Shown here: positions 26,301 through 38,659 of the stretch, in pieces
How the letters are laid out: each line of letters begins with the position of its first letter
Position numbering within the stretch: the stretch's first letter is position 1
From: Litoditis marina
Taxonomy: Eukaryota; Nematoda; Chromadorea; Rhabditida; Rhabditidae
Direction of reading: 5' to 3'
Length of the DNA: 64,000 nt
NCBI GenBank assembly: GCA_964036275.1
Contig: OZ038438.1
Span: forward strand, 16,847,720 to 16,911,719
Position numbers and translations under genes: made by a program
Notes under the pieces: model-generated
The model's database searches: none
The model's input: the letters and a program-made list of their open reading frames with translations, nothing else
Told to the model about the DNA's origin: nothing

Positions 26301-27280
26301 AGTAATAGACGATTTTCTCCTAAGTTACTTTGGAGACCTGTTGAGATGGTAAGTTTGTATGCAAAAAACACTGGAATTGAGAATTATTTTAAAAATAATT
26401 TGTACCAGTCATGAAAAAAGTTCATGATTTTAAATCCAGTTCTCACGTTTAGAGAAAAGAGAGTAAGGGTGAAATTTCATGTATAAGAAAAAGTGTTTCC
26501 AATTAGTGTGAGAATGTTTTCATACATCAATAATGAACTTTGGGAGGAGGTAGTGGACGCAGGTGTTGGAAGAAGTGCTTGAGATGATAGGCCTTTCTCG
26601 GGGGCATTTCCAATTTCGCTCCTTTTCGAATAGGAAGACACCATTCGGGCCTCGCTCGCTGAAATCTTGTTAGCAACCAAACATGCAAACATTGAATTAA
26701 TTTGATGGTGAGACGTGTTACAGGAAGTAAAAGCGCCCCCAGCCCTAGGTAGACATTTTAATTGACCTCACACAGCTTGAAAACACTAGATGAATTCAAC
26801 GAAAGGTGCATGTTGATCATATGAAAGTATATGAACGGAATTTATGGTAATTAGTTTCCGGAAACAAAATTTCATTTGTTGTTCTAGATTTCTCACCGGT
26901 CCTGTTCGATGAAAAGACTATGTACGTCTGAAGCGTTGCTCGAAGGGCACGAAGGGAGTAATGTACCGTAACCTTCCTTTCATCAATACAGCAGAAGATC
27001 ACTACTTAATTTAACTCTACATGCTGGCTTGTTGGATTCGCCAAACGTTTACCATAAGCTCCTCGCCCTTTGAGTGTTTTACTTGCTAAGTAAGTAAGTA
27101 ATACAAAAGCGAAAATGCTTGTGACTCTATTGGAACGTGAAGAGGAGGCTAAAGCTAAACGTTACTAGTGAACAGATGCGCTTATTGTTTGCGGCTACTG
27201 TGTAGTTGTGACTACCCGTTCACTCTCGGGAGTCATCTATAGACTCGTACTCCCGTACAACTGTCGTCACCATCATGTCA

Positions 27281-27541
27281 CCAGTGGCCGTATTCACTAA
27301 ACTCAAATAGCCGGGTAAGATATTTGAGCAAATTTGCAATATGGCACTGTATAAAGTACGTTTATCTCTTTTCAAAGTTTATTGCATTTTTTGTTGAGTT
27401 GGGCAAAACATTCATAATGTGTGAATAAAACTAGAAATAATAATAAGAACCCAGCGAGAAAAACCCTTCTAAAAGTTTTCTCAAATAATAGCTTACCCGG
27501 CTATTTGAGCTTAGTGGGGGGGGGGGGGGTACGGCCACTAG
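27281..27541. repeat. CTCAAATAGCCGGGTAAG inverted-repeat element
   Basis: The left end (AGTGGCCGTATTCACTAAAC, then TCAAATAGCCGGGTAAG) is inverted at the right end, where GCTTACCCGGCTATTTGAGC is followed by TTAGT, a run of about 14 G, then TACGGCCACT. The G run interrupts the right arm only, so it looks like a later expansion. A related sequence lies at 36,274-36,457. Confidence 0.6.
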
Positions 27542-28443
27542 ATCAAACTACAAAAACATCAGAAGGATCTATTCTAGTCTATTCTAACTTATCATGTCTG
27601 CCTCTCATCAGTAAAGTCCAAATATCACAATGTCGTTGAATTAAATTTCATTCTATCGTTCGTCATTACTCTTTGTCAGGATTCATTTTCATTTATTATA
27701 CAACTTTTTTTTAAATAAATTTAACTTTTCAATCCGGCCATGTTCTTTCTCACGTTTTCGTAGTTTGTTCCGAAGATTATAAATCACGAACCCACTGAAG
27801 AACCCACTCTTTCCTAATTGGTTTCCTAATTATTATTCACGTGGACATCATAATGAAGATACTCGCTCTGGTGATGCGAGCTGGTCCTGCTACGCGTGAT
27901 CACATACGAACTACTGTAGGCAGGTAATTGTATTTTGAATCCGCAAGGCTTTATTTTGAATAAAGTCGACATTATATTAATCACATTATTAGTGTTGTCA
28001 AGAATTGATTAATTTATAATATTTGTGCTGACATCGCCCTACCCTAACGAAAATTTCATGATGAACTTATATTTTCGTGTGCTTGTATGTACGCTAGGTC
28101 TGCTTTGTGTTTAACAGCGTTATGATGTTTCTTCGTAGGTTAAAAATCGACCCACATGATATATTTTCTTCTGTGCGTGCATTTATTTATATTTGTAGAT
28201 TGATTGTCTTTATATCAACAAAAGTATACGTCATGGTAGATGAAAAAAAATACTATATTATATTGAGTAATGGTTGTTCATCAGATTATTCTGTTTATTA
28301 AATATTTGTTGCTCTTTAAATTATATAGTTTGTGTGTTGATCATTTATTGTTCTTTATATATATTTTTCGTAGGCCCTTGCTCTTCGTATGGGTTCATTT
28401 CGGCCAAACAACTATTCAATCTTTGTAAACTTTGTTCAATTTC

Positions 28444-28450
28444 AGTTCAG
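28444..28450 (+). promoter_or_regulatory. Splice acceptor(s) 3-8 nt upstream of the ILRUN start codon
   Basis: TTCAGTTCAGACG precedes the ATG at 28,454, with AG acceptors at 28,444-28,445 and 28,449-28,450. An acceptor this close to the start is typical of nematode spliced-leader trans-splicing or a 5' UTR intron. No upstream donor was recognised. Confidence 0.5.
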
Positions 28451-28453
28451 ACG

Positions 28454-31095
28454 ATGGAAACCGATGAAGTGGACGCCGGTCTTCTGCAACAACTAAGTTC
28501 TCTCGCCACAAGTGATAAAGAGGTATTATATTTAGTTTTCAAGTTGCAGCAGGTTTTTCAGTGGGTTGATCTTTGATGATCTTCGAAGTGTTACGCTGAA
28601 CTGCTTAGTCCGGTGTTACTTGTTTTCTACTGGCAAGTGACTGTTTCGCTTTGTTGGAAGACCAGGTTTACGCTTGGAGCTGAATAAAAGACCAAGTATC
28701 TTTGTAAAAGAGAGTCTCTCTTAGCATAACCAGGTCTCTTGTGGGTGAAACTCAAAAAGAGACGGGTCCTCTATTTTAGAAAAGAGACCTGGTCTTATGT
28801 GAAATGGGGCATTTAATATTTATTGCCCCAATTGCAGATTGATGTAGTATGTAGTTTCCTTCCTGGAGAGCCAGGCTCAGTTTTTGTTGGTTTACGGATA
28901 TGGATAATCGTTATGATCCGTCAGAAATGAGAATAATTCTGTACGACGAATGTAGATTCAATTAATCTATTTATATTATGTTCAGCTGTTGGTGAAACAG
29001 TTTCGACAAATTCTTGGTATCGAACTTCCTTTGGACATGTGTTCTTTCTTTCTGGATATGACAAATTGGTATGTTTATCAGAGAATGCTATATGTCTTGT
29101 TTACGTATCCCAGTAAAGTTGCCCAAATAGCTAGCAAATTTTAAGAGTTAAATTTAAGGTTTCCTTTTCGCCACTATCAGGAAAATGGGCAATTTTAGTT
29201 TGCGGTATCGAAGTCAGAAAACGGTTTCCTCTTCGTAGAATAGTAACACCATACTGGTGTGGGACTGTTTAGACATTATCAGTTTTTTGGTTTTCATTGA
29301 TTTCTAAGTTAGTAGAGATTCTTGTTTGAGGTTAACGAGCATAACCATACAACAATAATAACCGAGAAAAGAAAAATGTTAAAGGAATCTCCAAGATGCG
29401 ATCGGTGCCTACTATGATCATGGGGAGCGTAATTCCATGAACGAGTTGTCTCAGATACAACATGGCTACCTTGGAATGCAACTTGTAAGGGACGTCACAA
29501 TAGGAGAGGTTGGTTTGCTTCTGTTCACGATTCTATCGAGTATTGTTTTTCAGTTACATGTCTAGATTGTGTCTATTCCCCCCTCCGTATGTAATTTCGA
29601 TGTATCCCTCAAAATACATGGTGAAAAGGTCAACAGCATCGGAATGTTTAAAGATTATTTCATGACATTTTTTCAGGGTGAGTCAGTTCCTCCCTTGACT
29701 AGGTTCGTGAAAACTTGGCGCGTGAAGAACTGTGGTTCAATGTACTGGCCCGAGGGATGTCGTCTCTGTTTCATGGAAGGTGCGTCAATATCGTTCGTCG
29801 TTCGTTTTGTAGAACTATCATCTCTTCACGGGGTTTCTCTCGTTCTTTCTTTTCCACGCTGCAACTACAAAAGTATGCACGTAGCCGAACAAAGTGAGAT
29901 CCACCTCAATTCGCTGCACACGATATTCAATGAATCGTTAACAATATCAGACCCTTGGCGGTGTATGATTCGGTGTTTATGCTTGCTATTCGGAGTCACG
30001 CTGTACATGAAGTGTTCACTCTAGTGTTCAACGTATCAGTTGTTTTCTAAACACGTGTTTTTATTTCATTTATTCACTTATGTCATTAAATTCTCTGAAC
30101 GCACGTTTTCATTGCATTTATCCAACTCATTTCTTTCAATTATTTGGGATATGTTTTCAAGTATGTATTTGCAGGCTCCTCTCTGACGGAAACTACACAG
30201 TCTTTCGTAGATTGTGTGGCGCCCGGTGCGGAAGTGGATCTTAGCGTTGAAATGGCTAGTCCTTCTGCCCCAGGAATATATCAGAGCCGTTGGCAGCTCA
30301 CTACATCACAACAGCTGGCTTTTGGAGGTTTGTAATATTCTGTTGTACATTAACTACACGCGTTTCGTTCAATAGGTGAACCATTTCTTCAGAAACTAGC
30401 GACAACCCAGTTTGTTCCTCGAAAGAATCATGTGGTCAGCACGGGGTTAACCGAAACACCCTAACTCAGCTAACCGTAATCATTTCGGGCTAAAATTAAA
30501 AATTTAGTGTTTGACTCCGAACACGCAACCACTATCACTAATTTCTCCCTTTAATGTAGTGCACCCAATATGAAGCAGAAGTTGAAATAGTCGTCCCTTT
30601 GCAGAATCCATCTGGTGTATTGTTCAAGTGGATAGTAACGGTATTCTGGATATTACACAGCAAATGGCAAGAACTCCTCTCAATGATGTTAAGGTTAGTT
30701 GTGTGTACGAATATTGTCGTTCGTAGGTAGTTAGCTGGTAGTGCTTGTGCTACCGAAAAAAGGTGCCTCATGTATTGAAACACTCGTAGGGACTTAGGGT
30801 TCGCCATAAAGTCTTTTTTTGATAGAATAACATCTTTCAACACTTTTGAAACTGTCTTAATCCCTAAACACGTTATACTTTTGAAATTTTTGGACAAGGG
30901 ATGTTCACCAAGTTTATCGGCTTTATCTTGCCTCTCCACTTTTATACCACATTAGAAACCTTGGTTGATGTGTTACAGAGGGAGCGGGTTCTGTGCGCCG
31001 CCATAGTGAACCCATTCATGAGAGAAGCGTGTTCGGAAGATCCACTTGACCCTGTTTTGTCGGTTAGTTTAATATGCCTTTCACGTCCTTACTAA
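28454..31095 (+). CDS. ILRUN: ILRUN (C6orf106) homologue with UBA-like and NBR1/FW domains
   Basis: In vertebrates ILRUN dampens interferon and cytokine transcription and affects lipid metabolism; the nematode role is unknown. Seven exons, 245 residues: 28454-28522, 28986-29068, 29385-29508, 29677-29779, 30175-30327, 30605-30693, 30979-31095. The N-terminal UBA-like domain is clear (residues about 10-60, with CSFFLDMTNW across the exon 2/3 join, then NLQDAIGAYY). The NBR1-like FW domain follows (about 87-200: VTIGEGESVPP, RFVKTWRVKNCGSMYWPEG, and GIYQSRWQ). The tail is about 40 residues, shorter than the long disordered tail of the human protein. The last exon can either read through to TAA at 31,093 or splice at GTTAGT (31,063). 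AATAAA 17 nt beyond the stop favours the first. Confidence 0.92.
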
Positions 31096-31111
31096 AATGA
31101 TTGTTTTGAAT

Positions 31112-31117
31112 AATAAA
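31112..31117 (+). terminator. Poly(A) signal for ILRUN
   Basis: AATAAA starting 17 nt after the TAA stop of the ILRUN model, with no competing signal close by. Confidence 0.6.
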
Positions 31118-31629
31118 TATTCAGAATCTTTCCTGTTACTACCGTTTAACAGTAGTTAAACATTTTCAAACGCAATCTTTGGGAAAGCTAGTTATTTACA
31201 GAAGGAGTCAATTGATCGATTAGTTCTCTATGAGATAAATATATGTTTTCAAAAGTAACGGAAACTGATTTGAATCAAAATTGTTCACTCTAAAGACTTG
31301 ATCTCCAAAGTCAAAGACAGTAGCGGAAAGGTGGAAAAAAGCAGACTGTAAAGAGGCCAGATTCTTCGATCATTAGTTGATGATTATAGAATCGTACGAT
31401 TGTGCGAACGGCCCCAATGAGTATTCAGCAAAGAGAGGGAACTGATGGTCTGCCGTGCACTCCCTGTACACCTCCCGATGAGTCGATGGAACGGTGAGAC
31501 TAGGTAGGTTCACCTTCCTTTCCAACCAACACTTCCCTACTCCTCTATTTGAGCGGCCTTTTTTCGTTACTCTGCATCTTTACAAATTTTGAATGGTGTG
31601 CTTGTGGGTTTGCGGCCCACCCAAGCAGT

Positions 31630-31827
31630 TCACATTGCTGTGTCAATGTTGCAACCTTCGGAAATTGTCACGCTTTTATTTGCTGTGAAAGGTTCATGTC
31701 CATTCACACCCACAGTAAGTGAATTGGTCTTCAACTCGTCGTATTTCCCAGTTTCAGGTTGGTAATTGATGTACGATTCGCTGTGTTCTTCCAACTTGCC
31801 CTGTGCTTTCACACCCGCTTCGGTCAT
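31630..31827 (-). CDS. Unassigned 65-residue ORF
   Basis: Minus-strand ORF from an ATG at 31,827 to a stop at 31,630, in the 1.3-kb gap between ILRUN and DDI1. The residue mix looks plausible for protein (charged start MTEAGVKAQGKLEE, then TNSLTVGVNGHEPF), but I do not recognise a family and no flanking exons were found. It may be chance, a decayed gene fragment or a short exon of an unseen gene. The rest of the gap (31,118-32,380) shows nothing else. Confidence 0.2.
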   Translation of the reverse strand: MTEAGVKAQGKLEEHSESYINYQPETGKYDELKTNSLTVGVNGHEPFTANKSVTISEGCNIDTAM

Positions 31828-32382
31828 CTCATCAGTCGAGCGTTAATTCTGCGCTGAGATTGTCGTTCTTCCACATTGTTCCGCTTTGGTTGGGAGGGGT
31901 CAAATAACTTGGCATAATGCAGAACTGTGATATACATGAATTTGTTCTAGCTCGCTGCACCATCATTAATTCTTCTGTTCAATCCATCTACGATTGCTCA
32001 ATTTTAGACTTGTCTTCTATTATAGTTCTATTATTTGTCGCCCAGCCTACTGCGTTGCTATGAGCAGGCTACTCTTGTCACGAATATATCTTTCTATATT
32101 TACTTGTAACCCCACGTTTTTGTCTAATAATGCGTTGTACCTTGTTGTTGTGATGGTGATGACCTCTGGCTCTCGTATATACCCTATTCTATAATTCTAA
32201 TATCTTTGTTGTTTTCATATAAACTAATTTTTATGAAGTTTTATGTTTTTTTGTTTCTCGTTCGCTTTCTCTAGCTTGGTTTGTACCAGCCCACCCGTAT
32301 ATGCCAAAACGTTCTTTCGATTATAGTTCTCTTTCTCTTCTCATTCGCATATGTACATTTTATAATTTATACTTGCTTTTTT

Positions 32383-32384
32383 AG
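32383..32384 (+). promoter_or_regulatory. Splice acceptor in the 5' UTR of the DDI1 gene
   Basis: ACTTGCTTTTTTAG ends at 32,384, 30 nt before the ATG at 32,415. A trans-splice site or 5' UTR intron end; a donor was not identified. Confidence 0.45.
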
Positions 32385-32414
32385 TACTTGGTACTTGGGA
32401 GTCGCGAGGTTGCC

Positions 32415-35400
32415 ATGAGGATCACCCTTTCAGATTTATCGCGGGAAGTAGCTTATGATGTTTCTGGTGATATTCAGGTATGGTAATGAAAATGTGTGTA
32501 GTGAAAAAACCTTTAATTTGGATTCCGTTGCAGATTGACCCTGTTTTAAATTGCACATATGCATGAAATGAGTGGTAATCAAATATTATTGACAGCTGAT
32601 TGTATTTTTTCGTACGTGAACTATCCACTTATTTTGATCTTGACTGAAGCTCACATTGCCCAATTTCAATCTAGACACAGTCACTTTTTGGCGTATAGTA
32701 ATGGTGAAGAGTCTGGGCAATATTTACAGACATTTCGTGTTTTTAAATCACACATGCTCACTTTTTGGGACGTCTCATGCCCACTATTTTCGTCCCGATT
32801 ATTGGGAGCGCCTTCACTTATGGCTAACTTCTCTTCCGATTGTTTTCGTTTTTCAGCTGCAGGATTTAATGTGTTTGGCCAACGTGGATTTGGGTACCGA
32901 TCCGAGTTCCGTTTCGATTTTCCGCGGATCAGTGTGCGTTGCGAAGTCGGATCAAATGAGCTGCAAGATTAGCGTCAGTAAGTTTATTGCATGATATGTC
33001 CTAATCCCCTTGTGACTCTGTCAACCTAACATTTGTTGCTTCGAACTCCGGCAGCTCGGTGACCATGTAGTGCACGTTATAAGGTTGAATTTTCAGTGGT
33101 AATTGATTAAATATCATGTCGATAGCGATCTGAGTCTGTATGCTTTGTGCTTTCAATACATCAGTTGATCGTCTCACTTCTGATTTCGTTCGATCAATTT
33201 CGTAAATACCCAGTCGTTTGTTTTACAGGATGTTGGAATTGTTGACGGCGATTTGTTGGTGATTGTTCCGTCAGAGAAGTTACCCACCGCCCCATCTACT
33301 AACCCACAAGTGGTTTCAGCAGATAAGGTGAGTCATTGTTCTTATATGTATGATCAGGGCTTGTTGAAATAGTCGTAGTTATTACCGCTGGTCTGAGGTT
33401 AAGTATAAATACAATATGATTGAGTGGTATTCTCTTCCCTTCCACTTAGCTGGGTGACCTTTTAAGAGCCACTCGAAGGCACGGGTTTTTACCCAACATA
33501 TCCACAGCAATTTTCTCACGAATTTGTTAGTGAAAAACTGTACATAAGAATGAGGCAGTAGCGTTGTTGCATCAGTTTGCGGTTTCCAGACTTCTTCGGA
33601 TGTGGTTCTGTCAGCGAGTGTCCTACAGGCGTTGGCTTCAATCAAGGTGATATTTTGAAACGCATTTAATTAGTTTCCCGTTGTGTTCACTCATCATTAT
33701 GCTACAAATCTGTCTCAACCAACTCGTTCATCGTTTCGAATAACAGTTAGTCTTACTGACTGAGCCGTACAGAGTTTTCCATAATGAGTGGCTTGAACTC
33801 AGCCTGAGGGATAATTCAGATATAATCATATTCTAGCTGGTATTGCAGCTGTTTTTCGCAGAGTTGGAATCATATCCCTTTTTGGTTTTCATTAGTAGAT
33901 CTTAGCTGGTTTCAGGTGAAGCCGAAAAAGTCATCTGACAACAGCAGGGTGCTCGAAGGCGCCCGACAAATGTTTGCAGCAGTAAGTTGTTCAGTTCATT
34001 TTAATCAAAACATTAGCTTTGATTGATTTTTGTGTTAACATTTCTTCATAATCGTAAGTGGTTCCACTCTAATTGCAATCAAGATAGTAGCTTTGATTGC
34101 TTATTGTTGGAACATTTCTACCAATTTGCAAAATTGTGCTATTGGCTTTCAGTTGAAAGATCCTGCCACACGCGGACCAATCTACTATCGCTTCAGAGAT
34201 CTGTTTGATCAATGGAACACTGACCCCGACAATTTCGGTTCGTTGTCTATACTATGAAATATGAAATATCTATTGCATGTGTATCTGCTTCAGTTAGTTG
34301 ATATTCCATCTTTAAAAACATATGTATTTTCAGAGGCGTTTGTTGTGGTATATAAACGGACAATGGAGCGGCTGCAACGCGAAGCAAGGCTGAAATCAGA
34401 CCCGTTGAGCGAGGAGGGTCAACGGCTGATTCAAGAAGATATAAACAGGGAGAGAATAGCTCATTCATATCAACATGTGAGTTTTTATTACTTGGAAAAA
34501 TTTATTTGTATTATGACTCTGTTGTATTCTTCTTAAGTTCGAAAAGATTGCCCGGCTTGCAAGAGAAAATTTTCTCTATGTAAATCTCGATTCAACCCAA
34601 GCTCTCGAATTTTAGTTAGTTAAATACATCTGATATACTTTCTGTATTACATTTGGCTGGAATCAGTCGTGACTGTAGTTTATCTTCTTCAGACAATGGA
34701 ACATCATCCCGAGTATATGGTTCGTACACATATGCTGTATATCGATATGGAAATCAATAAGTACAAGTTGAAGGCATTCGTCGATTCTGGTGAGTTTCGC
34801 TTCGGGTAATCTCTTTCTTGCTGGTGTGCAGTGTTTTTGTGTTTCTGTACTAGTTCGCCTACCATTTCTAGATCAACTCGTCATTGATTGAGCTGCTCCG
34901 ACCCAGACGTTTTTACTCCAGTTTGATAAACTTCGAACATTTCACTGGGGAAACAAGAATACGGGGAAGACTTTATAGCATATCTTTTTGGATCGGGTAC
35001 TAGTCTATGTCAAAATTGAATACAATTGTGTTGGCAGCTGAGCCTGAGTGTACGTCTTCTTGTGTTTAATATAACGTTTTCCGGTTTTGTTTATGTGGTG
35101 GGTGGATTTGGAGTGATTACTTGTGTTTCCAGGTGCACAAGTATCCATAATGTCCGAGGACTGTGCCCGTAGATGCAGTCTCATTGATCTGATTGATCGG
35201 AATTTCCGAAGTGTTGCTCGCGGAGTGGGTGGAAACGAAGAAATTATTGGCAGAATACATGGTTGTAAGTTTTTTACTGGTTCTCACTTTGGCCGAAAGT
35301 ATTGCAAACATACACCAGCAAGGTTGTCCAAATAGTCAGAAAAATTCGGAAAACGGACTACTTTTCGGCCGAAAAGATGAAAATCGGTCTACCTTTGATG

Positions 35401-36219
35401 AAAAATGCTAAATTTTCACGTGTTTACACCTGAAAACGGATTACTTTTTTGTCGCTCAGTCAGACCTTACTGGTGTATGATTGCAAAATAGATGGAAAGT
35501 GTTTCATATAGTATCTAGAAAATGTAAAATGTGTACTGGTAATCACTGACCGTTCGTCATTTCAGGCGACGTTAAGATAGAAAATCATCATTTTGCCTGC
35601 ACCTTTGAGGTTATGAAGAACCGGGATGTGGATATTCTTTTCGGGCTCAATGTTTTACGTATTCACCAGTGCAATATCAACTTGAAACACAACAGGTGCG
35701 TTATTCCGTTTGAGAGGCTTTTTTATTCGATTAGTTCTGAGAATAGATGGTGTATTTCGTTTGTTTAAGGTTGGAAATGGGAGATGGAACAATGACTTCG
35801 TTCTTATCTGAAGCAGAAGTTACATCTATTCAGGAGAGATCACATGGTAAGGATTCAGAAAATGCATTCTAGTGATAAAGAACGGATTCCTTCGAATTCA
35901 ATGGAATCCGTTATTTTTTTTATAGCGCTAGGAAATTTCCAATTAGTTTTGAGTTTCATTCATTTTTGATTTTAGGGGTTCAATGTAGTAAAGCCATCAT
36001 TTTATCATGGTGAAGAAACAAATAATAGGCCGTTCTTTTTTAGCGCTTGAGAGTTGTGAAACTTCATATGTGTACCACTCGGGGTTATTATGGTCCATTA
36101 CGTACCAATAGAGATTCAGTCGATAAAAAACAGTCTTCGTCCCTGTTTGTATCGTATCTCTTTCAGACCACGAGAACTCGATCGCTGACGACGCTGAGCT
36201 AACATCGAAAAGGTCATAG
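32415..36219 (+). CDS. ddi-1: DDI1-type ubiquitin-linked retropepsin-like aspartic protease
   Basis: DDI1/DDI2 proteins bind ubiquitinated substrates and cleave the Nrf1/SKN-1A transcription factor when the proteasome fails. Twelve exons, 371 residues: 32415-32477, 32857-32973, 33229-33327, 33590-33646, 33916-33981, 34153-34237, 34334-34476, 34693-34789, 35133-35261, 35566-35695, 35770-35846, 36167-36219. A diverged ubiquitin-like domain (about 1-75, ending VDGDLLVIV) is followed by a linker and the helical domain (FRDLFDQWNTDP, KSDPLSEEGQRLIQEDI). The protease domain (about 212-345) carries FVDSGAQVSIMS, so the catalytic Asp-Ser-Gly triad is at about 240-242. It also has IIGRIHG and DILFGLNVLRIHQC. 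No C-terminal UBA domain is present, as in human DDI2. Exon 2 uses a GTCAGT donor. The symbol is by homology. Confidence 0.93.
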
Positions 36220-36273
36220 ATGTGAGTCAGTTGTTTACTGTATTAAATGGTTCCATGTTTTCATTTTGTCAGC

Positions 36274-36457
36274 CCAAATAGCCGGGTTAGCTATTTGAGC
36301 AAACGTTTCACATACTACTCAGTTACCTGTTCTGATAACACGTGAAACTGCAATCCAGTGCGTGATTACCAGAACATACGTTTAATATCTTCACCTTAAT
36401 CATACTTTTGTTGTTGAAGTTTCAAGCGAATAGTTTACCGAGCTATTTGAGCATGCC
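36274..36457. repeat. CAAATAGCCGGGTTAGCTATTTG inverted repeat, second copy
   Basis: Left part CCCAAATAGCCGGGTTAGCT, then ATTTGAGC; right part GCGAATAGTTTACCGAGCTA, then TTTGAGC. It is the same family as 27.28 kb, more diverged, and lies just downstream of the DDI1 gene. The remaining sequence to 37.34 kb shows no gene. Confidence 0.5.
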
Positions 36458-37343
36458 AGTGGTTTCACAGGAAATAGTTCTCGTTTCAGAACACACGCTC
36501 CCAGGATATCTCTCGATCAAAAGCAATACAAGTATTAGTTCGCCCTCTTCTACCATTACAATGTTCTACGATTGGCCTTAACCATGTTTACGGTTATGTA
36601 AAAAGTCAGCATACTAATGAATATTTTATAACGTTTTACGTGTTTTCATTTGCAATGCACGCTGGTATGCATTTTTAGTGACACAACTGAATTACTGAAT
36701 CACAGAAAATGTTTCTCCTTTGTTAAAAAATGTCGCTGTACGAACAGTTCGCCATCCTATTTTTTATACTTAAATTTCGTTCAAAGGGGTATGCAGCTGT
36801 ATGCGTTCTTCTCAGTGAACACCATGATATTCTCACAACATCGTCGCAGGCTTTTATAGCCAGATGTCTGTACTCTCTGGCCAGCCTCAATCAAACAAGT
36901 TACCGCGTCCTGACTATGTCATTGTCAGGGTTTGTCCGGCATTTTCGTTCCACGAAGTTTTTAAAGACATTGGTTATGTAGGCAGTTCGTCATCCTTATT
37001 ACAGAAAATTTCCGCAAACAGGTTTTCCTTAAGAAAAGCACGGAAACAACTATGAAGCTTCAAGTTCTCATAGTGTTTGCGCAAATATGTTTTTATTACT
37101 GTGGCGCGGTCAAGTAACCGAGAAGTATCACACTACATTCCGCAAATTTGTTCCATAAATTGGATGTTATGCCTCTGACAAAGTTGTTAGCATCAGCTCG
37201 CCTTGTAAATAGATGAATAGTAATTATTTTTCTCACTCCACTATTGGTTTAGTTTAATAGCTTCTGCTCGAACAATACATTTCATTCATTAGATTTTGAA
37301 ATGTTTATTTTCTTGTGATGAAGTGGGATTGTGATCATTACAA

Positions 37344-37349
37344 TTTATT
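37344..37349 (-). terminator. Poly(A) signal for the minus-strand light chain gene
   Basis: AATAAA on the minus strand, 56 nt past the TAA stop at 37,405. Confidence 0.6.
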
Positions 37350-37404
37350 TGACTAGAGGTGAGAACGGAAAGAAGTCGAGTAAGTGGTCGAGAACGGGGT
37401 TCGA

Positions 37405-38509
37405 TTAGGCGCTGGCCAATTCGTCCTGAGCTCCGGTGGTGATGAGATGAGCGAATGCCTTGTAGTCGACCTCTCCTCCCTCAATAGGGGGCTTTCCCTG
37501 AAAATTACAGGTTGAAGTTAGAACGTGGAAAGACATGAGAGTTGGGAAAGAGAAAGGGGGACTTGGCTAGGACTTGGTAGCTCACCTTGTACATGGCCTT
37601 GACCTCGTCTTCTTCAAGGGGCTCTCCTCTCTTGTTGGTGAGAATCTTGAGCAACTCGTCCTCCTTGATCTTTCCGCAGTCCTTCTTGTCGAACATAGCG
37701 AAAGCTCCAACGATAGTGGCCTCGGGGTCGGTACCTTTAACCACAATCATTACAACTGAGAAGGGGGACATTAGCTGATCTCATGGACTTACAAGAAAGA
37801 GATTGAAGAAAAGAATGAGCAACTTATTTCGATTGGAGTTCATTGAATATGTTATCCGTTGTAGCACAAGGCAGTTTGTAGCCAAACATTGAGAATTATT
37901 CAAGAAAACCCGATATATATTTCAATCTCTGAGGATAGTTTTGGAGAAAAGTAAGGAATATGGTTGATAATAAGTTGACATCAAGTACCCACCAGTCAAT
38001 CGCTCTCCGAAAAGAGTGAGGAATACGGTGAAGTTGATTGGTCCAGGGGCTTCCTTGATCATATCTTCAATCTGCTTGTCAGAGGCAATTTGTCCCATGG
38101 AAGCATACAGATCTTTCAAGTCTCCCTGAAAACAGTATGACAGTGGTGGAAATGGAAACAGATCTGATCAATCGATAGCTATGTAAGGCGTGTCTGGTTA
38201 GTTACCTTGTCAATGATTCCGTCCTTGTTCTGGTCCATGATTCCGAAGGCCTCCTTGAATTCCTGGATGGTCTTCTGGTCGAACTGCGTCGCCTCGGAGG
38301 CCGAACGCTTCTTGGAGGACTTCTTCTTTGCGGCCTTCGACTGAAAAGATTTTAGAATTGTTTCGGAGAGTGTTTCTATTCAAATAAATGTTTTAGATAT
38401 ATTTGCGAGGTTTCGTCTAAATCTAATACGGACATGATTTGACTACATTGTTTGAAATAAAACTATTTCAGTGCGATATTCTACTAGCTCACAGAAAGAA
38501 ACTAACCAT
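37405..38509 (-). CDS. mlc-1: Muscle myosin regulatory light chain, copy 1
   Basis: Regulatory light chain that wraps the myosin heavy-chain neck in body-wall muscle. Five exons, 170 residues: ATG alone at 38507-38509, then 38206-38340, 37993-38125, 37586-37734 and 37405-37497. The protein starts [20 protein letters not shown], a basic N-terminus with the phosphorylatable Ser region. The first EF hand is intact (D37[11 protein letters not shown]48) and the others are degenerate, as is normal for this family. The length equals that of C. elegans MLC-1/MLC-2. It has the same protein and the same exons and introns 2-4 as the plus-strand copy; stop codon, UTRs, exon-1 intron and promoter differ. 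Which copy corresponds to mlc-1 and which to mlc-2 cannot be decided, so the symbols are by family. Confidence 0.97.
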
Positions 38510-38546
38510 GTTGGCAGAAATTGGCTAGGTACCAAGGTTGAGGACT

Positions 38547-38659
38547 CCTGAAAGAATAATAATAAATGTTCAACTTGCGAAGTTGTAGCGAAACATACGA
38601 GAGAGTTTTGCGATGAAACTTGGGAACAAGTATCAAAAAGTAGGAAAGACTGATTTATA
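38547..38659 (-). promoter_or_regulatory. TATA-like box and 5' splice acceptor of light chain copy 1
   Basis: On the minus strand CTATAAATC (TATAAA at 38,654-38,659) lies about 145 nt upstream of the ATG, and TATTATTCTTTCAG ends at 38,548. The acceptor, 38 nt before the start codon, would fit a trans-splice site or a 5' UTR intron. Confidence 0.35.

Larger units (their letters stand above)
23359..28453. other. About 5 kb with no recognisable gene
   Basis: Should contain the missing 5' exon(s) of the GPCR gene (minus strand, near 23.4 kb or beyond) and the promoter of the ILRUN gene (plus strand). I could not identify either. The only structured item seen is the inverted repeat at 27.28-27.54 kb. 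Confidence 0.5.

Noticed and set aside
27853..27925. Small ATG ORF ending at a GTAATT donor (MKILALVMRAG start), a possible 5' exon of ILRUN
   Set aside because: The phase does not fit any acceptor in front of the ILRUN start, and ILRUN has its own well-placed ATG.
32559..32994. Plus-strand ORFs around DDI1 exon 2
   Set aside because: They mostly cover intron; only 32,857-32,973 fits the DDI1 frame and phases.
37505..38119. ORFs starting [11 protein letters not shown] and MKDLYASMG and their twins at 40,719-41,333
   Set aside because: They run from light chain exons into introns or begin in introns; the spliced five-exon models explain them.
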